From F0422 sp003992255 (GTDB lineage Bacteria; Bacillota; Negativicutes; Veillonellales; Veillonellaceae), in the NCBI RefSeq assembly GCF_003992255.1, contig NZ_RQVA01000010.1:1-64000 (forward strand): a stretch of 64,000 nt of DNA, written 5' to 3'. The translations under genes were made by a program, and so were the position numbers. The notes under the pieces were generated by a model. The model saw only the letters and a list, made by a program, of their open reading frames with translations, searched no databases and was not told the origin of the DNA. Below, one piece after another: positions 25,212 to 32,934 of the stretch. The stretch's first letter is position 1. Every line of letters starts with the position of its first letter.

Positions 25212-26117
25212 ATGAATTCATATATACTGAAAGGCATGTTGTATATTGTAGTAGGTGCCGTCCTTTGGGGATTTTCCGGTATGTGCTCACAATTTGTGCA
25301 GCAAGAGAGAAATATGCCTGCGGAATGGGTAGTAGCTATGCGACTGACCTTAGCTGGAGCCATTACGGTACTCGCTGCATTTTGGCAAGGGAGAGTATCT
25401 ATTTTTAAAGTATTTACTCATACAAAAGATACGATACGGCTCATCATATTTGGCATCTTGGGAATGTGGCTGTGTCAATACACCTATTTTAAAGCCATTG
25501 CCTATGCAGGGGCAGGAATTGCCACGGTACTACAATATGTAGGTCCAGCTCTCATTATTTTATATGTGTCGTTACGACGTATGGCATTACCTAGGTTTGC
25601 CGAAGCGATAAGCGTGATCTTAGCTACCATAGGTACGGCGATTATTGCCTTGCAAGGAGAGTGGAATCTAGCAGCCTTAGATGATACCTTATTATTTTGG
25701 GGCCTTACATCTGCTGTGGCAGTTGGTATTTATACAGTGCAACCAGTTCCGTTATTAAAGAAGTATGGAACAGCTCCTATCGTTGGCTTCGGAATGCTGA
25801 TTGGTGGCGTGTTTGCGTGGATAGTAACCCAACCGAGTGCAGAGGGAATCGTTTGGGATCTATGGGCCCATGGTGGTTTTTGGAGCATTATTATCTTTGG
25901 TACGGTAGTCTCCTTTAATGCGTATCTAGAAGGGGTGCGTCGTGTGGGCGCTGTTACAGGATCCATACTTTCATCCATCGAACCAATTTCAGCGGCTGTG
26001 TTAGCATGGCTAGTACTAGGGAATGAGTTTTCTCAGTGGGATATGATGGGTATGACGTTAATCATCATTACTATCTTTATTTTGGCCTGGGATAAGCGTC
26101 GAGCTACAGAATCGTAA
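25212..26117 (+). CDS. EamA family (DMT superfamily) transporter, second of a tandem pair
   Basis: The 301-residue protein is closely similar to its upstream neighbour throughout (GAVLWGFSGMCSQFVQQ, YAGAGIATVLQYVGPALIIL, GSILSSIEPISAAVLAW), so the pair arose by tandem duplication. They may work as separate exporters or as a heterodimer. ATG 25212 follows GAGGAG directly after the upstream stop; an upstream in-frame start at 25167 would overlap the first gene and is rejected. Confidence 0.88.
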   Translation: MNSYILKGMLYIVVGAVLWGFSGMCSQFVQQERNMPAEWVVAMRLTLAGAITVLAAFWQGRVSIFKVFTHTKDTIRLIIFGILGMWLCQYTYFKAIAYAGAGIATVLQYVGPALIILYVSLRRMALPRFAEAISVILATIGTAIIALQGEWNLAALDDTLLFWGLTSAVAVGIYTVQPVPLLKKYGTAPIVGFGMLIGGVFAWIVTQPSAEGIVWDLWAHGGFWSIIIFGTVVSFNAYLEGVRRVGAVTGSILSSIEPISAAVLAWLVLGNEFSQWDMMGMTLIIITIFILAWDKRRATES

Positions 26118-26181
26118 ATAATTCTATGATACACTATTCATTTGTCAGCGCTTTACAGCTGTACAAAACTAATATATTTTT

Positions 26182-26226
26182 ATAGCATGCTATGTGGTTT
26201 TTAACTGTACAGCATGCTATTTGTTT
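26182..26226 (+). terminator. hairpin after the DMT genes
   Basis: ATAGCATGCT (26182-26191) pairs with AGCATGCTAT (26211-26220), followed by TTGTTTT. Positions 26230-26440 hold no clear gene; a 23-codon frame at 26301 lacks a ribosome site. Confidence 0.65.
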
Positions 26227-26441
26227 TAAACGGAGGTAATACTTTCTAACTAAAGATAGGTACTTTCAATATAATGAAAGGTTGACCGCATAAGAAAATC
26301 ATGGTAGAACTAGTAAATATAGAAGAACGGACTATGTCTATGACAAGTGCTTATATGCATCAAATAGACTAGTCGTAGCTAAGGAGCATTTGATTATCTG
26401 CATGGATACATATCCTCAAGGTGAGGAGTAGGAGGGATTCG

Positions 26442-27323
26442 ATGACACGAACAGTGGGTATTATAGGGTTAGGGTTGCTAGGGGCATCTCTAGCAAAAGC
26501 ATTACGAGTATATACAACATATGATGTCATCGGTTACGCTAGGCGTCAAGAGATTTGTGATGTGGCTCTAGCCGAAGGCTGTGTATCGCAAGCTTTCACA
26601 ATGGTGGAACCTGTTATTACGGGTGCAGATATCGTTGTGTTTGCCTTGCCTCCAGAAATGAATGGTCGTCTATTTGAAGAAGTGGCCCATTTATTTCGTC
26701 CGGGGCAAGTGGTGACCGATGTATCGAGTGCAAAAGATGAGTTTGCCAGTACCGTGTACGAGCATATTCCAGAAGGTGTTCATTTTGTATCGATTCATCC
26801 TATGGCGGGCTCCGAAAAAGGTGGCTATACAGAAGCTCACCAAGATTTGTTTCAGAAAATGGGGTGGATTGTCTTAGAGCATGAGGCACAATTAGCCTAT
26901 GATGCTACAGTGGCACGGGAGTTAGCTGACATGGGCCGTGCTGTGGGGTCTCGCATTGAATATGTGGAGATGGAGCACCATGATAAATATTTGGCCATGG
27001 TGAGTCATATGCCACATATGTTGGCGTCGATTATGATTACTACAGCGGGTGGAGATGAACTGGGTGATAAGCGGATGAGTTTATCTGCTGGTGGCTTGCG
27101 GGATAGTACGAGAACGGCTAGTGGGCTGCCTAGTATGTGGCAGGAAATTATCTATGGAAATCGCATGAATGTGTTGAAAGCCATTGAAAATGTAGAGCAA
27201 GAATTAGCTACTGTAAAACAGTTGCTTCATGCTAATGACAATGGAGGTAGTTTAGGGCAGTACTTGGAGCGAGCGAAACAGATACGAGATCGCTTACCAA
27301 GCTTGACTATCGATAAACAGTGA
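26442..27323 (+). CDS. tyrA: prephenate dehydrogenase
   Basis: The 293-residue NAD-dependent enzyme converts prephenate to 4-hydroxyphenylpyruvate for tyrosine synthesis. The Rossmann motif GLGLLG is at 9-14, and the family segments VTDVSSAKDEF, HFVSIHPMAGSEKGG and the active-site-region histidine in VSHMPHMLA are present. There is no ACT domain or fused chorismate mutase, unlike some relatives. GGAGG before ATG 26442 fixes the start. No T-box (GGTGGNACC) is visible upstream. Confidence 0.9.
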   Translation: MTRTVGIIGLGLLGASLAKALRVYTTYDVIGYARRQEICDVALAEGCVSQAFTMVEPVITGADIVVFALPPEMNGRLFEEVAHLFRPGQVVTDVSSAKDEFASTVYEHIPEGVHFVSIHPMAGSEKGGYTEAHQDLFQKMGWIVLEHEAQLAYDATVARELADMGRAVGSRIEYVEMEHHDKYLAMVSHMPHMLASIMITTAGGDELGDKRMSLSAGGLRDSTRTASGLPSMWQEIIYGNRMNVLKAIENVEQELATVKQLLHANDNGGSLGQYLERAKQIRDRLPSLTIDKQ

Positions 27324-27390
27324 TAGATAGCGTAGAGATGGTTGCATGGAGAATGCATATTGGCTAATATAATCAATATACAGTTTGTGA

Positions 27391-27396
27391 TATAAT
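27391..27396 (+). promoter_or_regulatory. -10 element of the 27.5-kb operon
   Basis: TATAAT preceded by TTTGTGA; no good -35. It implies an untranslated leader of about 135 nt before the unknown 137-residue protein. Confidence 0.45.
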
Positions 27397-27447
27397 AGAA
27401 GTATATGCAATTAGGAGATGTAGTATAAGGTAGCATAGTATCTAACG

Positions 27448-27497
27448 CCCATAGGGGAGTCTTTTAGAATGGTTCTAGATGCCCTTGCCTTATGGGG
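27448..27497 (+). promoter_or_regulatory. structured leader element upstream of the MATE operon
   Basis: CCCATAGG (27448-27455) pairs with CCTTATGGG (27488-27496, one bulge). Inside, TTTAGAA and TTCTAGA form a second stem with a TGG loop (about 27463-27480). Between the stems is a purine-rich GGAGTC opposite TGCCCTTG. No T-run follows. Leader structures before MATE exporter genes include guanidine riboswitches, but I cannot match this to a class. Confidence 0.4.
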
Positions 27498-27537
27498 AAA
27501 AAGTATATAGAGTGGATAGATAGAAAGGAGCAATAGT

Positions 27538-27951
27538 ATGATGGAAGTAGCGCAAACCATTGTGGATCAAGTGCTAGAGGAAGTACAAACTACAGAAGGG
27601 CCAGGGGTGGAGAATCCATTAGGCGTCGCTGAGCAGGCGTTACAAGAAACATTAGCTGCTAGTGTAATTCCTAGTGAGTATTGGAGTGAAATTATGTCCT
27701 GGATTTCTTCTACTGGATTAGATATAGTATATTTAGATAGTCATGATCGCATCGGTGCCTGGTGGGCAGCCAAAGAAGTTCGTTCTATGGGATATACGTT
27801 GAACTTTACTAAATGTGGTAAGGTTCCCAGTGAATGGTTTCCAGATGGGGTTCATTGGGAAGAAGCCGAAGCAGAAGCTAGATATTGTTTAGTGGCTAGT
27901 TGGGAATCTCTCGTATTAAATGGAGCTTTAGAAAAGAACGAATCATTATGA
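27538..27951 (+). CDS. unknown 137-residue protein coupled to a MATE exporter gene
   Basis: An acidic soluble protein (VAQTIVDQVLEEVQTTEG at the start) with a C-terminal half containing LDIVYLDSHDRIGAWWAAKE and SEWFPDGVHWEEAEAEARY. I do not recognise the family. AAAGGAG 7 nt upstream supports the start. Its TGA overlaps the ATG of the MATE gene, so the two are translated together, and an accessory role for the exporter is possible. No signal peptide or membrane segment is seen. Confidence 0.72.
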   Translation: MMEVAQTIVDQVLEEVQTTEGPGVENPLGVAEQALQETLAASVIPSEYWSEIMSWISSTGLDIVYLDSHDRIGAWWAAKEVRSMGYTLNFTKCGKVPSEWFPDGVHWEEAEAEARYCLVASWESLVLNGALEKNESL

Positions 27952-29291
27952 AAGTAACAAAAGATATATCCTTGTCGGTAGGGGCACTGAGTATCCCTAT
28001 CTTTATAGAATTATTTTTGCAAATGCTACTGGGGAATGTAGACCAATTCATGCTCAGTCATTATGCAGAAACAGCGGTGGCAGCCGTAGCCAATGCGAAC
28101 CAGATTATTAACGTTATCTTGTTTTTGCTCATTGTGATGAGTACAGCCACAACCATTTTGATCGCCCAATACTTAGGGGCGAAACGACCAGATAAAATTG
28201 ATGAAGTCTACACCATAAGTATTGTGTTTCATACATTGTTCAGTGTCGTTGCTGGTGCAGTGGTGATACTTTTTCATGAGACGCTCTGCCAGTGGTTAGG
28301 TGTACCACCAGAGATTCTGCAAGAAACCAGCTTGTATATGAATATTGTAGCAGCCAGTATTCCTATCACTGGAATTTATACGACTTATGTGGCTGTATTC
28401 CGTGGGCATTCCATGCCGCGCATCGCCATGTGGATTGCCCTTGTCATGAACGTAGTTCATATCATTTTGAACTATGCGCTTATTTACGGATGGGGTCCAA
28501 TACCAAGCATGGGTGTCCTAGGTGTATCCTTGTCGACAGTGATTAGCAAGGCATTGGGACTAGGTTTTATTATTTGGTGCCATCAATCTTTACTAACGGC
28601 TCGTCTGAAAGTTGAATATATACGGCCATTCCGATGGGATACATTGAGACAATTGCTCTTTATTTCTGTTCCATCTGGAGGCGAAACATTGTCCTATCAA
28701 ATGTCACAGACTGTGATTATGAAAATGATCAACCTCATGGGGCTCGTAGTGATTACTACGAAGGTATATGTATATATCATTGCTACCTTCTGTTACATGT
28801 ATACCATTGCGTTGGCCAATGCAGCACAAATTGTGGTGGGATTCCTCATGGGGGCAAAACGAGAAGAAGAAGTGTCGCGTCGAGTATGGATGACCACAGC
28901 AGCAGGTGTTTCTATTGGTGTGGGATTGAGTACGTTCTTTTACTTTGCTTGTGAACCAGTGATGCGTCTTGTGACGGATAATCAAGAGATCATTAAGTTG
29001 GCAAAAGATGTGTTGTTTATTGAAATATTTTTGGAAATTGGCCGTGGTGCTAACATTGTGTTGGTACAGTGTTTGCAAGCAGCGGGAGATATTCGTATCC
29101 CAGTGTTCGTAGGCGTCTTTGGTATGTGGATCTTTGCGGTAACCTTATCATACTACTTTGGCATCGTCCTTGGTTGGGGACTAGTTGGCGTATGGGTAGC
29201 TATGGCTATCGATGAGATCATACGGGCACTTATATTTGTGTGGCGGTGGCAGTCAAACAAATGGAAAGGTCGTTCGCTCATATCGGTTTAA
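27948..29291 (+). CDS. MATE family efflux transporter
   Basis: The 447-residue protein has about 12 membrane segments in two homologous halves. The first carries LSIPIFIELFLQMLLGNVDQ and the second PSGGETLSYQMSQTV, with ATTILIAQYLGAKRPD and NAAQIVVGFLMGAKREEE typical of MATE exporters. It would use a Na+ or H+ gradient to expel cationic compounds. ATG 27948 is chosen since it overlaps the upstream stop (ATGA) and begins the normal N-terminus. It is the second gene of the operon behind a structured leader. Confidence 0.9.
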   Translation: MKVTKDISLSVGALSIPIFIELFLQMLLGNVDQFMLSHYAETAVAAVANANQIINVILFLLIVMSTATTILIAQYLGAKRPDKIDEVYTISIVFHTLFSVVAGAVVILFHETLCQWLGVPPEILQETSLYMNIVAASIPITGIYTTYVAVFRGHSMPRIAMWIALVMNVVHIILNYALIYGWGPIPSMGVLGVSLSTVISKALGLGFIIWCHQSLLTARLKVEYIRPFRWDTLRQLLFISVPSGGETLSYQMSQTVIMKMINLMGLVVITTKVYVYIIATFCYMYTIALANAAQIVVGFLMGAKREEEVSRRVWMTTAAGVSIGVGLSTFFYFACEPVMRLVTDNQEIIKLAKDVLFIEIFLEIGRGANIVLVQCLQAAGDIRIPVFVGVFGMWIFAVTLSYYFGIVLGWGLVGVWVAMAIDEIIRALIFVWRWQSNKWKGRSLISV

Positions 29292-29317
29292 ATTCCATAT
29301 CGTAAAAGTATGTGAGT

Positions 29318-29386
29318 GAAGTCCGCACACATTCCTAGAAAACTGCCCTACGTGAAAGTTTTTACGGAATGTATGCGGACTTCTTT
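29318..29386. repeat. structured hairpin repeat, second subfamily (terminator of the MATE gene)
   Basis: Basal arms GAAGTCCGCA/TGCGGACTTC and ACATTCC/GGAATGT enclose the apical core AAAACTGCCCTACG, then TGAAAGTTTT. It is followed by TTTATAA. The core resembles that of the first subfamily (CAAACTGATCCTACGG). Confidence 0.7.
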
Positions 29387-29420
29387 ATAATAAATTGGCT
29401 AATAGAAATTAACCCACTCC

Positions 29421-29573
29421 GAGCACTATAGCGACCTAGGGACTGCCCTGCGTGAAAGTTTTGACGAAACACACGGGGGCTCCTTGGCGTTTATCAGTGA
29501 GGGGAATTTAAACCACTCTGAGTAGGGGGCGACCTAGGGGGGAAGAGTGTGGTTTGGGCCCCGGAGTGGTTTT
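29421..29573. repeat. degenerate hairpin repeat and a second long hairpin
   Basis: At 29421-29483 the core GACTGCCCTGCG/TGAAAGTTTT of the second subfamily is recognisable, but the basal stem has decayed to GAGC/GCTC. At 29512-29573, AAACCACTC and GAGTGGTTTT close a G-rich hairpin that could end transcription before the RelBE promoter. Confidence 0.5.
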
Positions 29574-29574
29574 C

Positions 29575-29628
29575 TTGACAGGTAATTTATATATGATATA
29601 ATGTAAGTAATGTATTACATGTATTACA
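29575..29628 (+). promoter_or_regulatory. promoter and probable operator of the RelBE-like pair
   Basis: TTGACA (29575-29580) and TATAAT (29597-29602) are spaced by 16 nt. Just after lies TAATGTATTACATGTATTAC (29609-29628), with dyad and direct-repeat character. This is where a ribbon-helix-helix antitoxin, alone or with its toxin, would repress the operon. Confidence 0.6.
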
Positions 29629-29644
29629 AAAAGGAGGGAGATTT

Positions 29645-29872
29645 ATGGCGACTACTATTTCTTTACGTTTATCTGAAGATGAGAGTCAAATGATTCAAGC
29701 GTATGTTGCTGCTAATAACTTAAATGTATCTTCCTTTATTCGTAATCTAGTGCTAGATACGATTGAGGATGAATTACAAATTAATGAGGAACGCATTTTA
29801 AAGGCAAGACGAGACCTTCATAATGAAAAAGTTTACGATCATGAAGAGGTTTGGAAGGAGCTTGGTATCTAG
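29645..29872 (+). CDS. RelB-like ribbon-helix-helix antitoxin
   Basis: The 75-residue protein begins with the ribbon-helix-helix pattern TTISLRLSEDESQMIQAY, then NVSSFIRNLVLDTIEDEL. A charged C-terminal tail follows that would wrap the toxin (RDLHNEKVYDHEEVWKELGI). It should neutralise the downstream RelE-like toxin and repress its own promoter. AAGGAGGGAG precedes the ATG. The stop overlaps the toxin start by one base. Confidence 0.85.
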   Translation: MATTISLRLSEDESQMIQAYVAANNLNVSSFIRNLVLDTIEDELQINEERILKARRDLHNEKVYDHEEVWKELGI

Positions 29873-30141
29873 TGTTTTCGGTTAAATTTTCAGAACATGC
29901 TATAAAGCAAATTAAAAAGTTAGACCAATCTATAGCAAGGATGATAAAACATTGGGTTTTGAAATATTTAGTAGGTACATTAGACCCTAGAATCCACGGA
30001 AAAATGCTAACAGGAAATCTTTCTGGAGTATGGCGATATAGAGTAGGTGATTATCGACTATTTGCCGAAATTAATGACAAAGAAGTTACTATTTTTATAG
30101 TAGAAGTAGCACATAGACGTGAGGTATATAAAAATAAGTAA
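29872..30141 (+). CDS. RelE/ParE family toxin
   Basis: The 89-residue protein has the RelE fold signature: VKFSEHAIKQIKKLDQ at the start, GVWRYRVGDYRLFAEI in the middle and a C-terminal IVEVAHRREVY. The basic and aromatic residues in the last two segments fit a ribosome-dependent mRNA endonuclease. GTG 29872 overlapping the antitoxin stop is the natural start; an upstream ATG at 29851 would lie inside the antitoxin gene. Family members of ParE type instead target gyrase, so the target is not certain. Confidence 0.85.
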   Translation: MFSVKFSEHAIKQIKKLDQSIARMIKHWVLKYLVGTLDPRIHGKMLTGNLSGVWRYRVGDYRLFAEINDKEVTIFIVEVAHRREVYKNK

Positions 30142-30210
30142 CATCTTTTCCCCACCCTATTTTCCCTAGGTCTGTTTCAATTTTTATATCTTCATTAGTA
30201 TTATCGTATG

Positions 30211-30278
30211 AGAAGCCCCACTATGTATCTTTAAAACTTTCACGAAGGGCAGTTTTTAAGATACATAGTGGGGCTTTC
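30211..30278. repeat. structured hairpin repeat, second subfamily, inverted orientation
   Basis: Arms GAAGCCCCACTATGTATCTT and AAGATACATAGTGGGGCTTTC are almost perfectly paired. The core AAAACTTTCACG, then AAGGGCAGTTTT, is the reverse complement of the core at 29318 with one change. Its basal stem shares no sequence with the other copies. It closes the region after RelE. Confidence 0.75.
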
Positions 30279-30302
30279 AGTGTATATAATAAGAATATAA
30301 AA

Positions 30303-30368
30303 TTGAAACTGACCGAAAAATACTTTATAATGGAATCATCTTGGCATAGTCTAGGGCTATGCTTTTTT
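30303..30368 (+). promoter_or_regulatory. promoter with an immediate terminator-like hairpin before the arsAB-type genes
   Basis: TTGAAA (30303-30308) and TATAAT (30326-30331) have a 17-nt spacer. The transcript would start near 30338. Only about 6 nt in, GCATAG/CTATGC (30344-30362) form a stem followed by T6. This could be an attenuator or a leaky upstream terminator. No cobalamin riboswitch is present in the short leader. Confidence 0.5.
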
Positions 30369-30402
30369 GTATTCTTATGATGGGTTTCACATAGGAGGAC
30401 GT

Positions 30403-31449
30403 ATGAGTTTATATGAAAGTACGTTGGCACGGATTGTGCCACGGAATAAAGAGATTGAACGCGCAATTGGGGAACAGTGGAGTAATGGGACTCCATATGG
30501 TTCGTATGGTAAGTTAGCGACGATGGTAGAGCATTATGCGGCGGCGACGAATCAACCAAATCCAATGGCTCCTAAGCCTTGTATGATCATCGCCTCTGGT
30601 GACCACGGTGTGGCAAAAATCGGTGTCAGCGCCTACCCACAAGAGGTAACGGTGCATATGACCATGAACTACTTGATTCCAAAAGGAGCGGCAGCCAATG
30701 CGTTGGCAAATTATTGTGGCGCTCAAATTGAAGTCATCGACGTAGGGGTGGCGGCGGATATGTCTGCTGTGCCAGGTTTACACCATCGCAAGGTAATGCC
30801 AAATGGTACGAATAACATGCTAGAAGAGCCGGCTATGCCTATGGACAAAGCTATTGAAGCCGTTGAGGTGGGCATTGCTTTCGTAGAAGAGAAGGTGAAA
30901 GAAGGTTTTAATACTTTCCTAGTGGGTGAAATGGGCATTGGTAACACTACATCCAGTGCGGTGATCACAGCGAAGTTCTCCGGACTTTCAGCGGACGAAG
31001 CAACGGGACGAGGCACGAATATTTCAGACGAACGATTAAAAGTAAAACAAAAGGTCGTTTACGATGCTCTCGTAAAATATGCAGATATCCCAGCCACAGA
31101 TGGATTGGGCATTTTATCGGCCGTAGGGGGATTAGAGTTCGCTTGCTTAGTAGGTGTTATCCTTGGGGCGGCGGCGAATCATGCATTGGTGGTCATCGAC
31201 GGGTTCAATACGACCGCTTGCGCCCTCATTGCGCATGCCATGAATCCGCATACTATGGATTACGTGATGGCATCCCATTTGTCTGCTGAAAAAGCTCACA
31301 AAGATGCGTTGAAAACATTGGGCCTCGAAGCCTATGTAGACCTTGGATTCTGCTTGGGTGAGGCCACTGGCGGATCCATGCAAATGCAAATGTTGAACTT
31401 AGCTGTGGACATGTTCCACGAAGTTGCAGGAGGTGAGCACCATGCGTAA
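30403..31449 (+). CDS. arsA: CobT-family lower-ligand base phosphoribosyltransferase, ArsA-like
   Basis: The 348-residue protein is a clear CobT homologue, making the alpha-ribotide that becomes the lower ligand of cobamides from nicotinate mononucleotide and a base. It keeps the IIASGDHGVAKIGVSAYP segment, GEMGIGNTTSSA, and the catalytic glutamate region FCLGEATGGS (Glu near 320). Immediately downstream is a second, diverged CobT homologue, the arrangement of ArsA/ArsB. That enzyme in Sporomusa and Veillonella activates phenol and p-cresol as well as benzimidazoles. AGGAGG before ATG 30403 sets the start. The 8-nt overlap with the next gene implies a complex made in equal amounts. The symbol is given by this context; it is unrelated to arsenic genes. 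Confidence 0.8.
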   Translation: MSLYESTLARIVPRNKEIERAIGEQWSNGTPYGSYGKLATMVEHYAAATNQPNPMAPKPCMIIASGDHGVAKIGVSAYPQEVTVHMTMNYLIPKGAAANALANYCGAQIEVIDVGVAADMSAVPGLHHRKVMPNGTNNMLEEPAMPMDKAIEAVEVGIAFVEEKVKEGFNTFLVGEMGIGNTTSSAVITAKFSGLSADEATGRGTNISDERLKVKQKVVYDALVKYADIPATDGLGILSAVGGLEFACLVGVILGAAANHALVVIDGFNTTACALIAHAMNPHTMDYVMASHLSAEKAHKDALKTLGLEAYVDLGFCLGEATGGSMQMQMLNLAVDMFHEVAGGEHHA

Positions 31450-32506
31450 TTTTGTCATCGAACCATTGCACAAACCGTCCATGGAGGAATGTCGTTTGCG
31501 CATCGACAACCTAACAAAACCATTGTATTCCTTGGCGCGCTTAGAAGGGATTACAGAACGTATCGCAGGGATTCTGAAAAATGAAAAACCAAACCATCTT
31601 CGTCATGCTGTTGTTATCGCAGGAGCTGATATCGCTGTAGATGGACCACAAAACCAAACACATGGCGTAGAAAGTTTGAAAGCTATGGAACGATTGGCAT
31701 CTGGTCACTCTGCAACTCATGGAGCTGCGAAGAAAATCGGGGCAGATGTATTTTTAGTGGATGCAGGTTTAGAATTGGATACCAATCACATTGAAGGCGT
31801 ACGCCAACATAAATTAGCGAAAGGGTCTAAGTTTTTCCGCATGCATGCGGCTCTGACACCTGACATCGTAGAACAAGGTCTAGAAGTAGGTTTTGCCTTA
31901 GCTGATGAATTGAGTGAAAAAGGCTACCAGACTATCGGTATCGGTACTGTCGGTGAAAGAAGTTTACTTTCAGCGTTGGCGGTCACAGCAGCCATCACAG
32001 GATACCCAATGGCAGAATTGTTGACAGAGAATAATTGCACTTTGAGCATCCAAGAAAAGGCGAAACAATTGACGGCGAGCTTAGCAGAACATCAATTGCC
32101 TAGCCAAGACGGCGTGCATGTATTGGCTACCGTAGGATCTCCAGACGTGGTGGTCTTAACAGGACTCATCCTAGGGGCGGCTAGCCATCGTATGGCGGTG
32201 GTCTTCGATACCGCAGAAACAGGAGCAGCCGTATTAGCTGCGAAATGCATCAATGAAGCGGTTATGGATTACGTATTTCCTTCTGTCCATACAGGAGAAC
32301 CAGTGCAAACAGCACAAATGAAATACTTAGGAATCAAGCCACATCTGTTCTATGGCTTTGAAATGGACGAGGCATTAGGCTCCACCATGGGGCTATCCGT
32401 TCTAGATGCGGGCATGTATATGCTAAATGATATGAAAACATTTGGTGAAGCTAGTGTAAATGTAGCTGTTGATGGACCAGGATCTGAACGGCAAGATGGA
32501 AGGTAA
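31442..32506 (+). CDS. arsB: second CobT-family protein, ArsB-like partner
   Basis: The 354-residue paralogue keeps the CobT fold pattern (RIDNLTKPLYSLARLEGI, IGIGTVGERSLLSALAV, VLTGLILGAASHRMAVV) and a glutamate at the catalytic place (FEMDEALGS, Glu near 310). It has lost the GDHG segment, where it reads IAGADIAVDG. That split of conserved residues between two chains supports a heterodimer with the preceding protein for phenolic lower-ligand activation. GGAGG sits inside the end of the upstream gene and ATG 31442 overlaps it by 8 nt. Confidence 0.78.
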   Translation: MRNFVIEPLHKPSMEECRLRIDNLTKPLYSLARLEGITERIAGILKNEKPNHLRHAVVIAGADIAVDGPQNQTHGVESLKAMERLASGHSATHGAAKKIGADVFLVDAGLELDTNHIEGVRQHKLAKGSKFFRMHAALTPDIVEQGLEVGFALADELSEKGYQTIGIGTVGERSLLSALAVTAAITGYPMAELLTENNCTLSIQEKAKQLTASLAEHQLPSQDGVHVLATVGSPDVVVLTGLILGAASHRMAVVFDTAETGAAVLAAKCINEAVMDYVFPSVHTGEPVQTAQMKYLGIKPHLFYGFEMDEALGSTMGLSVLDAGMYMLNDMKTFGEASVNVAVDGPGSERQDGR

Positions 32507-32558
32507 GTATTGTTACTTTCAAAATGTGTAGATAGACAATTCATATGTGGGGATAGGA

Positions 32559-32930
32559 ATGGAAAATAAAAAGCTACTAGTAGATACCTTGGAGTTAATA
32601 CATAAATTGGATGCATCAGTGGAACGATACAAAGGCCGAGATGAACACGGCGAATTACTGACTGATGATAGATGTATGGATGAGATGGTAGAAGATGGAA
32701 TTGCTTGCAAATTGCAATTCGTTGGAAAATATCTAACCAGAACGTCAGAAGAGTTTAAAATGAAACATCAAGACGTACCTTGGAATCTGATTGCTGCCAT
32801 TCCCTATCTTGTTTCCTATGAATACAAATTTGGTAAAAGACCAGTTTGGAATCTCTATTATGAGACACTGCCGGAAATTAAAGAACTGGTTATAGCCATA
32901 TTGAAAGAGGAATATGGAGATCTATGTTAA
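32559..32930 (+). CDS. HepT-like (DUF86) protein lacking the HEPN catalytic motif
   Basis: The 123-residue helical protein follows the DUF86/HepT pattern: a helical start, a central KLQFVGKYLTRTSEEF and the C-terminal stretch VPWNLIAA...VWNLYYETLPEIKELV. In active HepT toxins the stretch after PW has RN, then H-x-Y; here that part reads AAIPYLVSYEYKFG, without the arginine-asparagine and histidine. It is thus probably not an RNase, or it is a decayed copy. No MntA/nucleotidyltransferase partner adjoins it. ATG 32559 is preferred; GTG 32547 is possible. Confidence 0.6.
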   Translation: MENKKLLVDTLELIHKLDASVERYKGRDEHGELLTDDRCMDEMVEDGIACKLQFVGKYLTRTSEEFKMKHQDVPWNLIAAIPYLVSYEYKFGKRPVWNLYYETLPEIKELVIAILKEEYGDLC

Positions 32931-32934
32931 AGGA

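Noticed and set aside
26230..26441. T-box or leader peptide before prephenate dehydrogenase
   Set aside because: No GGTGGNACC motif is present, and the 23-codon frame at 26301 lacks a ribosome site and is not Tyr- or Phe-rich.
27448..27497. Manganese (yybP-ykoY) riboswitch
   Set aside because: GGGGAGT is present, but the element is too short and lacks the second conserved internal loop and multi-helix junction.
30279..30402. Cobalamin riboswitch before the CobT-like pair
   Set aside because: The leader is only about 65 nt and contains no B12-box-like conserved core.
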